This document shows, piece after piece, positions 21,101 through 32,554 of a stretch of DNA of 64,000 nucleotides. How positions within the stretch are numbered: the first letter of the stretch is position 1; the number at the start of each line of letters is the position of its first letter. The notes beneath the pieces were generated by a model, which was given only the letters and a program-made list of their open reading frames with translations, searched no databases and was not told the origin of the DNA. The position numbers and the translations under genes were made by a program. This stretch comes from Globodera rostochiensis (lineage: Eukaryota; Nematoda; Chromadorea; Rhabditida; Heteroderidae), in NCBI GenBank assembly GCA_018350325.1, contig JAEVLN010000001.1, positions 981,501 through 1,045,500 of the forward strand. The letters are read 5' to 3'.

Positions 21101-22067
21101 AAAGCGTCCAAACGGAGAAAACTGTGTTTATAAAGGTTAATTATTATTGATTGAACCTAATTAGTCGGCTCACTTGCGCGCCCCACTGCGGCTCGCGCAC
21201 GTTGTTGCAGCGACCGTCAACGCGTCGGTAGGCCACCGCGTCGCAGTTCATTTGCGCGTCACGCGCGCTCGCACAAATGCGCCTCAGGGCACGGTTGGCG
21301 TGCGCAAGTGCCGCCGGCTGTTCAAGCATTCGTGCCCTGCGGGGGGAAATTGACGAGAAAAAAGTGTCACATTTTATTAAACATATTAACACTTTTTAAA
21401 GCGTTTGGTTGCCGCCAGTGCTGCCATTGCGCCAAAGGCGCGCTCACGCGCGCGCCACAGGGGCTGCGTGTGCACGGCCCAAAGCGCACGCGCCTGCGCA
21501 AGCGGATCAATCACTGCACCGGGGTGGGCCGCGAATTGTTGCTGAAGCGCCTCCTCTGTACGATTGAACAGCAAATTCACCTGAAAATGTGGGCATTTGA
21601 TCAAAATTTTGCCAATCGATTTTGGACACCAAAGTGGGCGGCTGTTGCTGATCACTCTAAAGCCAGAGCTTCCATACGTACTTGGATGCCAAGTACAGTT
21701 TCTTGTTGAATGGACCCTCGTACTTACAAATTTGAAAGTGTACTTATTTCCAAGAATTTAGGTACTTGGAAACAGGCGAAGGGTTGATCGATCGGATTCG
21801 GTGATTAAATACGAGATAGGTAAGTGATCAACTCGGCCTGATCAGTCCCGTTTCCATGAACCGGATCAGGTAAAAAAGTGGGAGTTTGAACTCAACCTCG
21901 TTCAACGCATATTCCATCTCCTTGACCACGCGGGCACCCGCGTCGTCCGGCGCCTCCCGCACGCGTTCCGGTCGCACGGGCACCCAATCGTCCGTTGAAA
22001 AATGTTGGCACAAAATGCCGACCATGCCGAGCAGGCAAACCAGCAAAGGGCCAAATAGTTTGATCAT
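15156..22067 (-). CDS. Tandem haem peroxidase, N-terminal half: signal peptide and catalytically degenerate peroxidase domain
   Basis: Exons (descending): 21897-22067, 21393-21580, 21174-21336, 21079-21121, 20796-21011, 20329-20465, 20198-20281, 19683-19761, 19472-19624, 18954-18996, 18852-18891, 18580-18658, 18387-18470, 18156-18333, 18048-18098, 16303-16483, 15638-15823, 15472-15591, 15367-15413, 15156-15288. They total 2376 nt (792 codons) with every phase consistent. The start is a Met followed by a hydrophobic signal (LFGPLLVCLLGMVGILC). Domain motifs are YRRVDGRCNNVREPQWG, FSPFGRFLPADYGDG, HPECFPISV, SFLDASFIYGS, GPHGLDMAALIVQMGRDHGLPGY, DVDLFLLGL and MRGDRFWHSH. At the distal site, where the family has WGQxLDHDL, this domain reads WAALIHADL: Gln and the distal His are Ala, Asp is His. 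The family's RVNE reads QVNF. The proximal His (RQHNR) remains. It is predicted to be secreted but not peroxidatic, perhaps structural or regulatory. It continues in phase into 14399. Confidence 0.88.
15860..16095. repeat. Tandem repeat, CCGACATGGTAAACCCCGATCT units
   Basis: Roughly eight imperfect copies with period near 30 bp in the intron between exons 16303-16483 and 15638-15823. Confidence 0.8.
17046..17561. mobile_element. Long foldback element, copy 3, in peroxidase intron
   Basis: Same ends (CCGGTCGGGCGTCCCCGACC) and arms as 3160-3663 and 4944-5458. Similarity continues outward to TTCTTTTGC on both sides. It is inserted in the intron between 18048-18098 and 16303-16483. Confidence 0.85.
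19020..19372. repeat. About 81-bp tandem repeat in peroxidase intron
   Basis: Four full copies and a fifth partial copy of a unit starting TGCCCTAAAATTTTCGAT and ending TTCGTTCCAAATATAT, lying in the intron between exons 19472-19624 and 18954-18996. Confidence 0.88.
19820..20135. repeat. About 95-bp tandem repeat in peroxidase intron
   Basis: Three imperfect copies carrying CGACCCTTCG.ACGCGGCACG and TTCGGGATCAAA between exons 20198-20281 and 19683-19761. Confidence 0.8.
20645..20697. mobile_element. Very short GATC-word inverted element
   Basis: The ends AGAGATCG and CGATCTCT enclose GGACCGATCAAGATTTTGATC..GATCGGTCC. Related GGACCGATCA/GATCGGTCC segments occur at 7551-7600, 48590-48630 and 52975-53140, suggesting a dispersed family. 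Confidence 0.5.
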
Positions 22068-22850
22068 TGGGCCAAGTCGAGAGTGATTGATCGACTAAGG
22101 ATGAATGTTGGTAGTCCTAAAAGGTGTACAGGTCAGCATTGGTCGCCGAGCAGTTATGGAGAAGATTTCCCGAGAATGAAAGCTCGAGATCAAGATGAGC
22201 CGGTCACACAAATGGGAAAAAAATTGTTATTAAATATCCATAAATACGGGAGCACAGAGATTTAATATCTAAATTAGAATTCGTCCCCCGGACCCTTCGG
22301 GGACGGCATGTTGGGGGATTAGGGTAGGGGTATGTTCGTGGGCGGCATGTCCGGCAGGGATGGTCGGAATTCCGACTTTTGAAAAATTTTGGGGTCTCGG
22401 AATTCCAAGTTTTTTCGGTTTCCAAAATTTTGAGCAAAAAGTCGGAAATTTTCGGAAAAATCGGATAATTAATCGGCCCAATGCGCAAAATGAACTAAAA
22501 AAAAAGTTAAGCCCCTCAATGTTAACAAAACCATAAAGCGGACGGGCGCACCTCAGTCCAGGGCTCATAACTTACTTCAAAGTTCGTTCCGCGCAAAAAT
22601 GTTATCATATTCACGTTTTGGAGACTGAGAGGAGTCGATTGGTATATGATTTGGGTGATTTTGAGTCTGGGTGACCACAAAACATAATTTCCAAACTTTC
22701 AACCCCATTTTTAGGAGGTGTTTAGCAATTAGCGGTTTCTTTTCACGATTTAATAGTTTCGCATCATTTCCTCCCAATTCCTCTCGTGCAAAAAACTTTG
22801 CATGCCGATCTCGGGGACGACTGTTTGGGAATCTCGCGGCATGTCTGGGG
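22068..22850. other. Upstream region of the peroxidase gene
   Basis: The first 200 bp upstream of the peroxidase Met contain no obvious exon. An isolated array-like word (GGGGACGGCATGTTGGGGGA) occurs at about 22299, and a degenerate CGGAATTCC-type element at about 22350-22470. Confidence 0.45.
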
Positions 22851-24194
22851 ATCCCGGGATTTTGGGGACGGCATGTTGGGGGATTTTGGGGACGGCATGT
22901 TGGGGGATTTTGGGGACGGCATGTTGGGGGATTTTGGGGACGGCATGTTGGGGGATTTTGGGGACGGCATGTTGGGGGATTTTGGGGACGGCATGTTGGG
23001 GGATTTTGGGGACGGCATGTTGGGGGATTTTGGGGACGGCATGTTGGGGGATTTTGGGGACGGCATGTTGGGGGATTTTGGGGACGGCATGTTGGGGGAT
23101 TTTGGGGACGGCATGTTGGGGGATTTTGGGACGGCATGTTGGGGGATTTGGGGACGGCATGTTGGGGGATTTTGGGGACGGCATGTTGGGGGATTTTGGG
23201 GACGGCATGTTGGGGGATTTTGGGGACGGCATGTTGGGGGATTTTGGGGACGGCATGTTGGGGGATTTTGGGGACGGCATGTTGGGGGATTTTGGGGACG
23301 GCATGTTGGGGGATTTTGGGGACGGCATGTTGGGGGATTTTGGGGACGGCATGTTGGGGGATTTTGGGGACGGCATGTTGGGGGATTTTGGGGACGGCAT
23401 GTTGGGGGATTTTGGGGACGGCATGTTGGGGGATTTTGGGGACGGCATGTTGGGGGATTTTGGGGACGGCATGTTGGGGGATTTTGGGGACGGCATGTTG
23501 GGGGATTTTGGGGACGGCATGTTGGGGGATTTTGGGGACGGCATGTTGGGGGATTTTGGGGACGGCATGTTGGGGGATTTTGGGGACGGCATGTTGGGGG
23601 ATTTTGGGGACGGCACGGCATGTTGGGGGATTTTGGGGACGGCATGTTGGGGGATTTTGGGGACGGCATGTTGGGGGATTTTGGGGACGGCATGTTGGGG
23701 GATTTTGGGGACGGCATGTTGGGGGATTTTGGGGACGGCATGTTGGGGGATTTTGGGGACGGCATGTTGGGGGATTTTGGGGACGGCATGTTGGGGGATT
23801 TTGGGGACGGCATGTTGGGGGATTTTGGGGACGGCATGTTGGGGGATTTTGGGGACGGCATGTTGGGGGATTTTGGGGACGGCATGTTGGGGGATTTTGG
23901 GGACGGCATGTTGGGGGATTTTGGGGACGGCATGTTGGGGGATTTTGGGGACGGCATGTTGGGGGATTTTGGGGACGGCATGTTGGGGGATTTTGGGGAC
24001 GGCATGTTGGGGGATTTTGGGGACGGCATGTTGGGGGATTTTGGGGACGGCATGTTGGGGGATTTTGGGGACGGCATGTTGGGGGATTTTGGGGACGGCA
24101 TGTTGGGGGATTTTGGGGACGGCATGTTGGGGGATTTTGGGGACGGCATGTTGGGGGATTTTGGGGACGGCATGTTGGGGGATTTTGGGGACGG
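22851..24194. repeat. G-rich 24-bp satellite block, about 55 copies
   Basis: The unit is GGGGACGGCATGTTGGGGGA plus TTTT. Copies are nearly identical over 1.3 kb with three visible slips: one G lost near 23127, one T lost near 23150 and a CGGCA insertion near 23612. Degenerate copies continue to about 24440. Each unit has a G4 and a G5 run on the plus strand. Because 24 is a multiple of 3, almost every frame on both strands is open for more than 450 codons; I do not regard these as genes. Confidence 0.95.
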
Positions 24195-24638
24195 CGCATG
24201 TCGGGGGATTTCGGGGATCTCGGGGACGGCACATATTTGGGGATCTCACGACACGTCGGGGCATCCCGGGATCTTGGGGACGGCATGTCAGGGGATCTCG
24301 AAGACGGCATGTTCGGAGACCTCGGGGACGGCACATGTCAGTGGATTTCGGGGATCTTGGGGCTGGCATGTTTGGGGGGGACTTCGGGGACGGCACATAT
24401 CGGGAGATCTCGGGAACGGCATGTCGGGGTTCGAATCGGGGAATAAGCCTCAAAATGTAGTCCGGGTAAAGACCCTAATAAAATTAACATTATCGAAAAA
24501 CTATTCAAATTGTTTTTAATCGATATATAGTGGACGTCGAATGTTCGTCAAATTGCGGGGGATTGTTTTCTGCTCATTGCCCCCCCCCCCTCCCCTGCGG
24601 TGTACTTTCTTCAAACTAAAGAGCATTATTGATGAAAA

Positions 24639-24862
24639 TTATATAGCCCATTTGACGCTCTCCCCCGAGGCAATTATGCCCTTCTCCCAATTGGCATCGG
24701 CAAAAAAATGAAAAATGCCTTCCTTCACCGAATGGTCGTAGGATCCGGATTTGTGGTCCGAGGAAGTGTAAAAAATGAACGAATTGATTATGACGGCGAT
24801 TTGGAGACGGACGGACGGGACGGAGTCGGCCGCTGCTGGTGACCACAATGGAATTAGCGAAC
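24639..24862 (-). CDS. Possible 3'-terminal exon, unrecognised
   Basis: A minus-strand open frame ends at a TAG/TAA-type stop near 24639 and reads SSDHKSGSYDHSVKEGIFHF and onward with normal composition. An acceptor candidate (GTGGTCACCAG) lies near 24840. No upstream exon or family could be assigned. Confidence 0.3.
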
Positions 24863-25595
24863 AATTTGTTTGTTCAGCGGGGGGCAGAAACAAATCAGCT
24901 AATTCAAAAAAATGCGTCAAAAAATTTACGTTAATTTTGGGACGGATTTATGAAGAGTTCAAAAATTGTTAAAATTTTTGAAATTTTGGGACTAATAAAG
25001 ATTCGAAAATTGTTGAAAATTTCGGAATTTTGGGCCTTATAAAGATTCGAAAACTGTTGAAATTTCGGAATTTTGGGCCTTATACAGATTCGAAAATTGG
25101 TAAAAATTTTGGGACTTATAAAGGTTCAAAAATTGTTGAAAATTTTAGAAACTTTCAGCAATTGTCTGTAATTTTCTTTAACAAAAAATTCATAAAAACA
25201 AAAAATCCAAAAATTGCAAAAATTCCAATGGATTTTACAATTGAGCTCTCTGAACACTTCCGGTCGTCGTCACTCTCTTCACATTATTCCATCCCCTGCA
25301 GGGCTTTTGAATGTTCTCCGATCACAAAGTGTTTGCCGCCCGCCCGCCCCTCCGGCGATGTCGTCGTTGTGCTTGCTCATCTTGACCCAAAAACGTTCAA
25401 TGGTGGCCCTTTATTCCTCAGTTTTGTTGTTCTCGATCGATTTAATAAATAATTGTTGCGTCGGCCGGCACCCCTCCCCCCACCTACAGTACTTTTGCAT
25501 TCATTACGGTATATAGAAAATTTGTAATTTTGCAGATTTTCAAAAAAAGTGTTTAAAAATTAAGAATTTAAATAGCGACTTTCTTTATAAGGAGC

Positions 25596-25743
25596 TAGGG
25601 TTGGACGGGACCGGGATTTTTGGAAAAACCGGGACCATTTAAGGGGATTTTAAAGGAATTTTGAAAAACCGGGACTAAAATTTCAGTACCCAAATGGAAA
25701 AAATAGACCATTTCAGTACTGGTCCCGGTCCCGTCCAACCCTA
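25596..25743. mobile_element. hAT-type MITE, CCGGGATT subfamily
   Basis: The ends are TAGGGTTGGACGGGACCGGG and complement. ATAAGGAGC lies just outside on both sides, but 3 nt removed on the right, so the target duplication is approximate. The interior consists of GGGACC/GGTCCC and TTCAGTAC words. Confidence 0.75.
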
Positions 25744-25806
25744 TACATAAGGAGCAAAAACTAAAGTACAGTATGCCATTTTCAATTTTTAAATCGCGCG
25801 CGCAAT

Positions 25807-27283
25807 TCAAATCTTCCACTGATTTCTCAGCATCCAGTCAAAGTGAAGATCAGTCGGCACGGCCACACTTTTTGCGGCATAAAATGCCACAAATTCAATG
25901 TTCAACACTTGGCCGTCCAGGTCGGGCTCAAAGGTGGCCAAAAAGGAGGCCAACAGCTCGTCCCGTGACTTTGTGCCCGACTCAAATTCGGGCTGCCGGC
26001 GGTGATTGAACAGCGCGCAAAGGGCCGACAACGGCACAGAGCCCTTCGGGGGAGAATTTTTTTTTCGGAAATTACAGTAGGATCCGATTTTTTGGATTTT
26101 TGCATAACCACCGAAGCCCCGTAAACCAAAATTTTTGGGGGTTTTCGGGACCAACGCTGAACATATATATACAGTAGTAAGCCAAACACGCGTTATACGG
26201 TGATCCCTAGTGATCACTGATCAGAGTGGGTGATCGATTGATCAAAAACACTTACCGTGTCCTTAGGGCCGCCCATTTTCCGGAACACTTCCTCCACCAA
26301 TGCTCTCCGTTGGGCCTTTAGGGGGGGCTGAAATTTTTGAAATTTTTTTTGTTGGACGAACCCCCGAAGGGTCGAACCATCAATTCTTCCACCATTTTTG
26401 CTACAACAACCGGGTTGCCATACTGTACAGACAATTTGTCGAAAATTTGTCGACCTTCGCTTTCGGACACGGAAATTGGCGAAAAAGTGCGAAGCGTTTG
26501 CACAAATTCGTCCGCGTCCATTGTCTCTTTTTTTGTCGAATAAAAAAGTCTAAAATTTTAGGGGAAAAAAATGTCCGGGAAAAAATATATTCGACGAAAA
26601 CTGACCGGACAAGCTTTTTGCCGGTGGCAATCCCAGCGGCCAAACATCGGAGCCGAACGCACTCCAACGGATCTTCACACTTTTCCTGATCAGTGATCAG
26701 AGAATTAAAAAAATTGATTTTGGCAAAAATTCGGTCATTTTTTTGTCCGTTTTTAAAACTCACCGCTTCTTTGGCGGCCTTACGGCACAACATTTCATCA
26801 CTGAGCACCGGCGCCGACGGGCAAATGTTCAGAATGGACAATTCTTTAAAAGTTTTAAATTTAATAGTGAACAAATAAAAGTCATTTTAGCAAAAAGGAG
26901 CCGGTTGGTTATTAAAGAAACACTGCTGTTTATACGGATTTTTTATGTATTGTTTTGTTGAAAATGTTTTTTAAAAAATAATCGCCGCAAGGGTTGCACC
27001 GGCGCTCGGAAAAAACGTCAGCAAATCGATCGAAATCGAGTCGAAACAAAAAGAAAGAGCATGTTCGAGACTCTCGGACCAGATTTATGAAGGCACCAAA
27101 TCGGGGAAAAATCTGCACAAGTCACGAAAACCCCCCGGGGGTTCGGGATTTGTACGGTGCAACTCTGCTCCCGGGAATGGAACCAAAGGCGGGGAGGGGG
27201 GGGGGGGGGGGGGCGGAGGGTGTCTTACGTGCCACCGGTTGGAAGCATGCGGACGAGTTGACAATGGCATTGCTGGATGGCAT
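25807..27283 (-). CDS. Calcyphosin-like EF-hand protein
   Basis: Six exons: 27229-27283, 26764-26843, 26606-26685, 26378-26549, 26256-26327, 25807-26043, giving 231 residues with all phases consistent. The order of conserved blocks follows calcyphosin/CAPSL: DPLECVRLRCLAAGIATGKKL, then a first degenerate hand (KETMDADEFVQTLRTF), PPLKAQRRALVEEVFRKM, a last hand around FEPDLDGQVLNIEFVAFY, and the family's closing motif as VPTDLHFDWMLRNQWKI. Family members are small cytosolic calcium-binding proteins. Here most loops lack the full set of acidic ligands, so calcium binding by the first hands is doubtful. The start is the Met at 27283 (MPSSNAIVNSS). The boundary at 26378 uses GTTCGA, a weak donor chosen for phase and homology. 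Confidence 0.85.
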
Positions 27284-27880
27284 TTTGTCGTAATATTCTT
27301 CTGAATACACAAATGCTATATGTAGAACAATGGTCTAAAACTGGAAATGTTATTTTACACATAATTTGGTAACTATGAACAGGACCGGATTCCGGACAGA
27401 ATTTTCCAAGACTTCTGATCCGGAATCTTGGTATTTTCGTCAAAACCAGGATTAGGATAACCTGGCATCAGGATTTTAAATCTTGGTAAATCCTGACCCG
27501 GGAGTTTTCAAAAATCCGCAGAAGCAACGGTTGTTCGACTTCTGTTTTGGACAATCGACAAATTTCGGTGTGTGCCAGGATGTAAAAGAGAGGAACGAAA
27601 AGAGCTCTTTTTGTTGAATGAATGACGACATGCTTTACGCCCCAGCACCCACCAATCCCCCGGGGGGTATTCCCTACAGAAAAAGTGCACTATAAACGCG
27701 GAATGAATGCCTCGGTCGGTGTCCATGCCCGCCGGAGGGGGCAAACTGCCCCAAAAAATGTTGGCCAGCCCCTCTGGGCGCTTCGTGTGGTGGATGGGTG
27801 TATTTCTCTTTCACATTGCTTTTTGTGTCCATCGACCGCAGAATGTTCCGCCCGCGCCGGCACAGGGCCCCCAAACTGAG

Positions 27881-28432
27881 TCCCCCCCCAGGGCCCCCAA
27901 ACTGAGTCCCCCACAGGGCATCCAAACTGAGTCCCCCACAGGGCCCCCAAACTGAGTCCCCCACAGGGCCCCCAAACTGAGTCCCCCACAGGGCCCCCAA
28001 ACTGAGTCCTCCACAACTGAGTCCCCCACAGGGCCCCCAAACTGAGTCCTCCACAAGGCCCGCAAACTGAGTCCCCCACAGGGCCCCCAAACTGAGTCCC
28101 CCATAGGGCCCCCAAAGTGAGTCCCCCACAGGGCCCCCAAACTGAGTCCCCCATAGGGCCCCCAAAGTGAGTCCCCCACAGGGCCCCCAAACTGAGTCCC
28201 CACAGGGCCCGCAAACTGAGTCCCCCACAGGGCCCCCAAACTGAGTCCCCCACAGGGCCCGCAAACTGAGTCCCCACAGGGCCCTCAAACTGAGTCCCCC
28301 ACAGGGCCCCTAAACTGAGTCCCCCACAGGGCCTCCAAACTGAGTCCCCCACAGGGCCCCCAAACTGAGTCCCCCACAGGGCCTCCAAACTGAGTCCCCC
28401 ACAGGTCCCCAAACTGAGTCCCCCGGATAGGC
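27881..28432. repeat. 25-bp minisatellite (GGGCCCCCAAACTGAGTCCC)
   Basis: About 22 copies of a unit made of GGGCCCCCAAACTGAGTCCC plus CCACA, with A/G and T/C variants and some 24-bp or truncated units. The period is not a multiple of 3, so the open frames across it shift between units and are probably not coding. A short open frame upstream (27707-27880, plus) resembles a signal anchor but has no other support. Confidence 0.9.
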
Positions 28433-30180
28433 AACGGAAAATGGGCGCTCCGCGTCCTTTGGCCCCGGGGGGGGGGGGGGATTTCGTTTCGGAATTCCCC
28501 CCCCCCCCCCAGGGCCAAGAAACCGAACAGACTCCCGTCCATACTCCGTACTTATAAATTAGAGAATAAAATGGGACTTTTCTGTTCAGAATGTGTGGGT
28601 AATGATGCGAATGGAGAAGAGACGACGACGGCGTCTCTGCGGACATTGGGCCAGGCCACCAGAAATGCCCCCGGGGGAAGCGGGGGGAATGGCATGGCAT
28701 AGCGCCGCCATTTCATTAAACAAACCCAAAAAAGGGAGGAAATTGCATCCAAATTAAAGTGGCAAAATCGAACAGCGCCAAAATAGGCACTACAAATTCC
28801 AAATTACGCACTGAAATTCAGCATTTCTACTTTAAAAAATTGTGAAAATATAATGGATAAATTTATGTACACGCTTTCTCAATTGAAATTTTAGGGTTAG
28901 AATTTAATAATACATTTTTTTGTAGAATTATCGAATTTAAATTGAAAATTAAATTTTATTTTAGAAGTCAGTCGGTAGACGCAGTTCAACTGTAATTTAA
29001 ATTTTATTTCATAATGCTTATCAACTCCTTTTTTAAAACGAGAATGAATTTGGAAGTATATTGGCATTATTTAAAAATGATTAAAAGCAAACAATAAAAT
29101 TTTTTTAAATGTTGTCCAGCAGGTAGCCTTTAATCGACACCGCCAGACCCTTACTAACTTTGGAAAAATTTGGGCAAAAATAAATTGCAAAAATAAAATC
29201 CAAAGTGAACATGAAATTAGCGGAGTTTCCTAGCATGTACTTGAATTAAAAATTAACTAATTTCAAAGTTGAGTAAATTGTTCATGAAAATTTATTGTTT
29301 AATTCATTTAAATTCATCTATTTTCATCTCTAAATTATGTCACCGAATTTAATTAGTGCATAAATCGGAAATTAAATAAAATGAATTAATTACATCAAAT
29401 ATTTAAAAACATTTAGAAATATCAAATAACTCACCTACCTATTTAAATTTGCATGAATAACTCTGCAAAAAAAGAAAGAAGTACAATTCAAACATTTTAA
29501 CTTGAATTTCAAAAAAAAAAGTAATAATTATTCTATGGAGGTTATATTTATTTAAATAAATGGCAAATTATTTTCATAATAAAATGATTGATCATTGATC
29601 AAAATAGGTTGAATAGCCTAGATCTGTCATGTTTATGAAAAGTAAAGTAAAAAATTCAAAATTATTAATTCATCATCGTTTTTATTAAACAAAAACACCA
29701 ATAGCGAGCATTTTGGTACCTTCTTGACACATCACAAAACCAGGGATCTCAAAATGCCCTATTTTTATGGCAAATGCCAATTTTGGAAATTTGCCATATT
29801 TCCACACCTGGCATAATTTTGCCATATTTTAGAGGTTTGTGAAAAATTCTTATTTTTTACGGGAAAAATGAGAATTCCCGAAAAAATTCTCTTTGATTCT
29901 TACAATTTGAAGTTTTTGGTTGAAAATCTGTTAACAAATAAGAGTAAAAAATTTAAAATTTTCTCGGGACCCTCCCCCCGCAGAAGTGAAGCAGAATTTT
30001 CAAAAGAAAAAAAAACCATTTGTTTTTTGAAAATTCCTCAAGAAAACTGCCATAAAAATGCCATATTTTTCTCGAAGATGAGTTGAGATCCGTGCACAAA
30101 ACCAGCAGAATATCCAACAAATGGCAATTTTTTAGATTTTATTAAATAAAATTAGGGGCCAAATGCTCGTCGTCTTGTGA
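28433..30180. other. Gene-free AT-rich stretch
   Basis: After two G/C runs near 28465 and 28500 the DNA becomes strongly AT-rich. A TGCCATATTT-type repeat remnant occurs at about 29750-30070. I see no exon, RNA gene or element with clear ends. Confidence 0.5.
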
Positions 30181-30185
30181 TGGTT

Positions 30186-30283
30186 ACCGAGACTCGAGAC
30201 CGAGAAATGACCCTGAGACTCGAGACCCAAAAAAAAAACCGAGAAATCTCTCGGTTCGAGACTGAAACTCTCGAACAGCTCTA
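30186..30283. mobile_element. 5'-truncated MITE, CTCGAGAC subfamily
   Basis: GAGACTCGAGACC words run up to a right end CTCTCGAACAGCTCTA that matches the 7147-7257 and 57875-57997 elements. The left terminal repeat is missing. Confidence 0.6.
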
Positions 30284-30295
30284 GTGGTTAAGCCG

Positions 30296-31622
30296 CTAAA
30301 CCCCGTGGTCATTAGCGAAACGTAAAGACCACGGTACTGATTTTTGGAATTTTCGGTTAATGAGGGCATGTATCACCGCCGGCATCCAAATGATTATGCA
30401 AAAGATAATTTGCGAGATCGGAAAATTTGATCCATAGCGTAGATTAAGGAGTATTAAGGGGCGAGACATCCAAACCGCCATCCAACCGTTTAAGTACAGA
30501 ACGATGTTCAGGCGGAGGTTAATCGTCTTGTAGGGCCCGTTATGCAAAGCGACGGAAATTGGCTGAAAGTACAAAAATAAATAAATAAACAAAATTCTTC
30601 ATTTGGTCGGTCAATTCGCGAAAACTCAATTTTGGAATAAAACGAAATTTAAATATTACCAAATTTGTACATTTTTCACAAAAAACCGCGCAACCGTCAA
30701 CATTATTAGCTCCAACACATCACAGCCAATTAAAGAATTAAAAAGAGTGTTTAAACTTGGAAAGTAGAACCCCAGACTACGTCAGTAGTTAAACAAACCA
30801 CTGAGTCACGTGAGATTTTAGAGAAAAGGCCTAAATGAGCTTGGCTTAGGCCTAGGCTTAAGCCAAGGATCAAAAGCTGGTCCGCCAAGCGATCTGTCGT
30901 CGATTTATTAAATATTATGCCATTTTTTTGTTGTTGAAAATTTGACCCAATTCTTAACAAAAAGCGTCATTTCCTATATGCATATACCTAAATCCCATTT
31001 TGCAAAAATTTCCATATGAAAATCAATTTAAAAAAAATACTGTTGTGAAGTTTAAAATGGCAAATTGATAGTCGATGAAGAAGGTAATTCAAAATTACAA
31101 ATTTTTTGACGGTTACGCGCGCATCCCTGCTGATCCCGAGAGATTTGCTACATAATAGACTCCTCACTGACAACAATTCGTTTTCCCACCGGTAGGAGGA
31201 AACAGAAGATCAGCGTGATCAGCTTTCGTACAGTGGAATGTTGCGGCTGCTGAACTTGTGGTGGTGTTGCAGTTGCTGCTTGCTGTTGTGGAAGTTGCGC
31301 ACTCAGCGGCGGAGGGCGGCCGCCGGCGGGCTGTTGATTGGGCTCATCAGCAGAGTAGGGAGGTGGCGGTGGAAAGCAGTTGCATGGCGATTTCAATTTC
31401 TTGCAAAAACAATTTTTAATTTAAAAAAAAAATGTTAAAATAATTCTATCAATATGTAATTATTTTTGTAGTGATCGGAACAAAAGGTTCGGTCGTCGGT
31501 AATGTTCGGTAAAGAACCGAACCCAAAGTAGCGAAAAAGCGTCGGTACTTTTCCGTACAGGCCAAACACTAATTAGTTGTCTAATTAGCGATAAAACAAC
31601 AACCACTTACTACTTCCATCAT
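30296..31622 (-). CDS. PMP3/UPF0057-like small membrane protein with proline-rich N-terminus
   Basis: Exons 31611-31622 (MMEV), 31190-31399 and 30296-30562, all joined in phase 0. Exon 2 is Pro/Gln-rich (CNCFPPPPPYSADEPNQQP) and ends in a hydrophobic helix VRKLITLIFCFLLP. Exon 3 continues PISVALHNGPYKT, reproducing the family's FLPPIAVAL.. signature across the splice site. It then has NIVLYLNGW and, after an extra 30 or so residues without any AG that could end an intron, WMPAVIHALINR, matching the family's GWIPGIIHA. PMP3 proteins are small plasma-membrane proteolipids linked to ion homeostasis and stress. The spacer between GW and IHA is unusual and could reflect divergence. Stop and last exon end are less certain than the joins. 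Confidence 0.65.
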
Positions 31623-31907
31623 TTGTTCAATTCGATGAGGTGGTTGTTATTGTCGGCGCTGGAGGGCAAATTGAAGACAACGGAGAGAGAGAGAGTCGTC
31701 GTCGTCATTTGGGAAAATCCATAAATATTTCTTTTTCTACTCTTTATTTCCTCTAACTTTCTCTCTCATACATTCTCTTCCAAAATCGCCTTTTTTCTTT
31801 TTCTCTATTGTCTGAAGCACTTTTTCGGTCCACCGATAACACTTCACTTTCAATGCCCGAAGTGCCGAAGAACACTTTAGTTCCCATTATTATATTTCGT
31901 GTTGTCA

Positions 31908-32052
31908 ATCCCGGTTAATCCCGATCCCAGTTTTTGAAAAAACGAAACCCCGTTCCCGGTTCGAGATGCTGGTCCCGATCCCGGCTTTCACGGTCCCGGT
32001 CAATCCCGGTCCCGATTTTTCCCAAAAATCCCGGTCCCGGCCAACTCTACTT
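31908..32052. repeat. CCCGGTCC-word element
   Basis: Dense CCCGGT/CCCGATCC words between GTTGTCAATCCCGG and CCCGGCCAACTC. It is related in composition to the CCGGGATT elements at 25596 and 59094, but its ends are not clean. Confidence 0.45.
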
Positions 32053-32554
32053 TTACCATTCGTTCGTTGGTCTGAAAAATGTTTGCCTCTTCAAATCTCT
32101 TCAAAAATTCGCTGCCCCACATTTCGGGGGCGTAGAACCCGAATACGACCTCCATTTCGGCCAATTCCGAACCCCAGACCCAAATTCGAACAATTTTTCG
32201 AAAAATCTAAAATTCAGAAATCTCAGAATTGGGTCTTCTATGGCCCAGAAAATCCCTAAAAAGACTATTTAGATTTTTTGTGTTCGAATTTGGGTCTGGG
32301 GTTGGAATTGGTCGAAATGGAGGTCGTATTCGGGTTCTACGTCCCGAAAACCCCTAAGAAAATTTTTTTATCGACTTTAAAAAACGGTGGTTTTTGTTGA
32401 GTCGACATTTCGTGGCTTCGACGTTTCGTGGCTTCGACGTTTCGTGGCTTCGACATTATGTTGGCGCGCCCAAAAATTAGTTCAATTTTTGAAAATTTGT
32501 ATTTAAATAAATTTGAAAAATAATTAAAATGCCAAAAAAAAAATTATGCCAATA

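Noticed and set aside
22851..24194. CRISPR-like regular repeat
   Set aside because: Units are contiguous with no unique spacers, and the window is eukaryotic.
22577..24519. Open frames of 450-590 codons on both strands
   Set aside because: They lie on the 24-bp satellite, whose period is a multiple of 3 and which lacks stops in nearly every frame. Both strands are open equally, which is what a repeat gives and a gene does not.
25254..25420. Minus-strand frame starting MSKHNDDIAGGAGG
   Set aside because: Starts well but stops after about 33 codons without a convincing donor, and the next exon could not be found.
27674..28700. Collagen-like GGLSLGALWGTQ frames over the 25-bp array
   Set aside because: The period is not a multiple of 3, several units have indels, and several frames are open. 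No splice sites or start context support coding.
30640..30745. Minus-strand segment CDVLELIMLTVARFFVKN, resembling the start of a PMP3-type helix
   Set aside because: The exon at 31190-31399 joins in phase to 30562 and supplies the FLLP-PISVAL signature directly, so this segment is left as intron. It could be an alternative exon.
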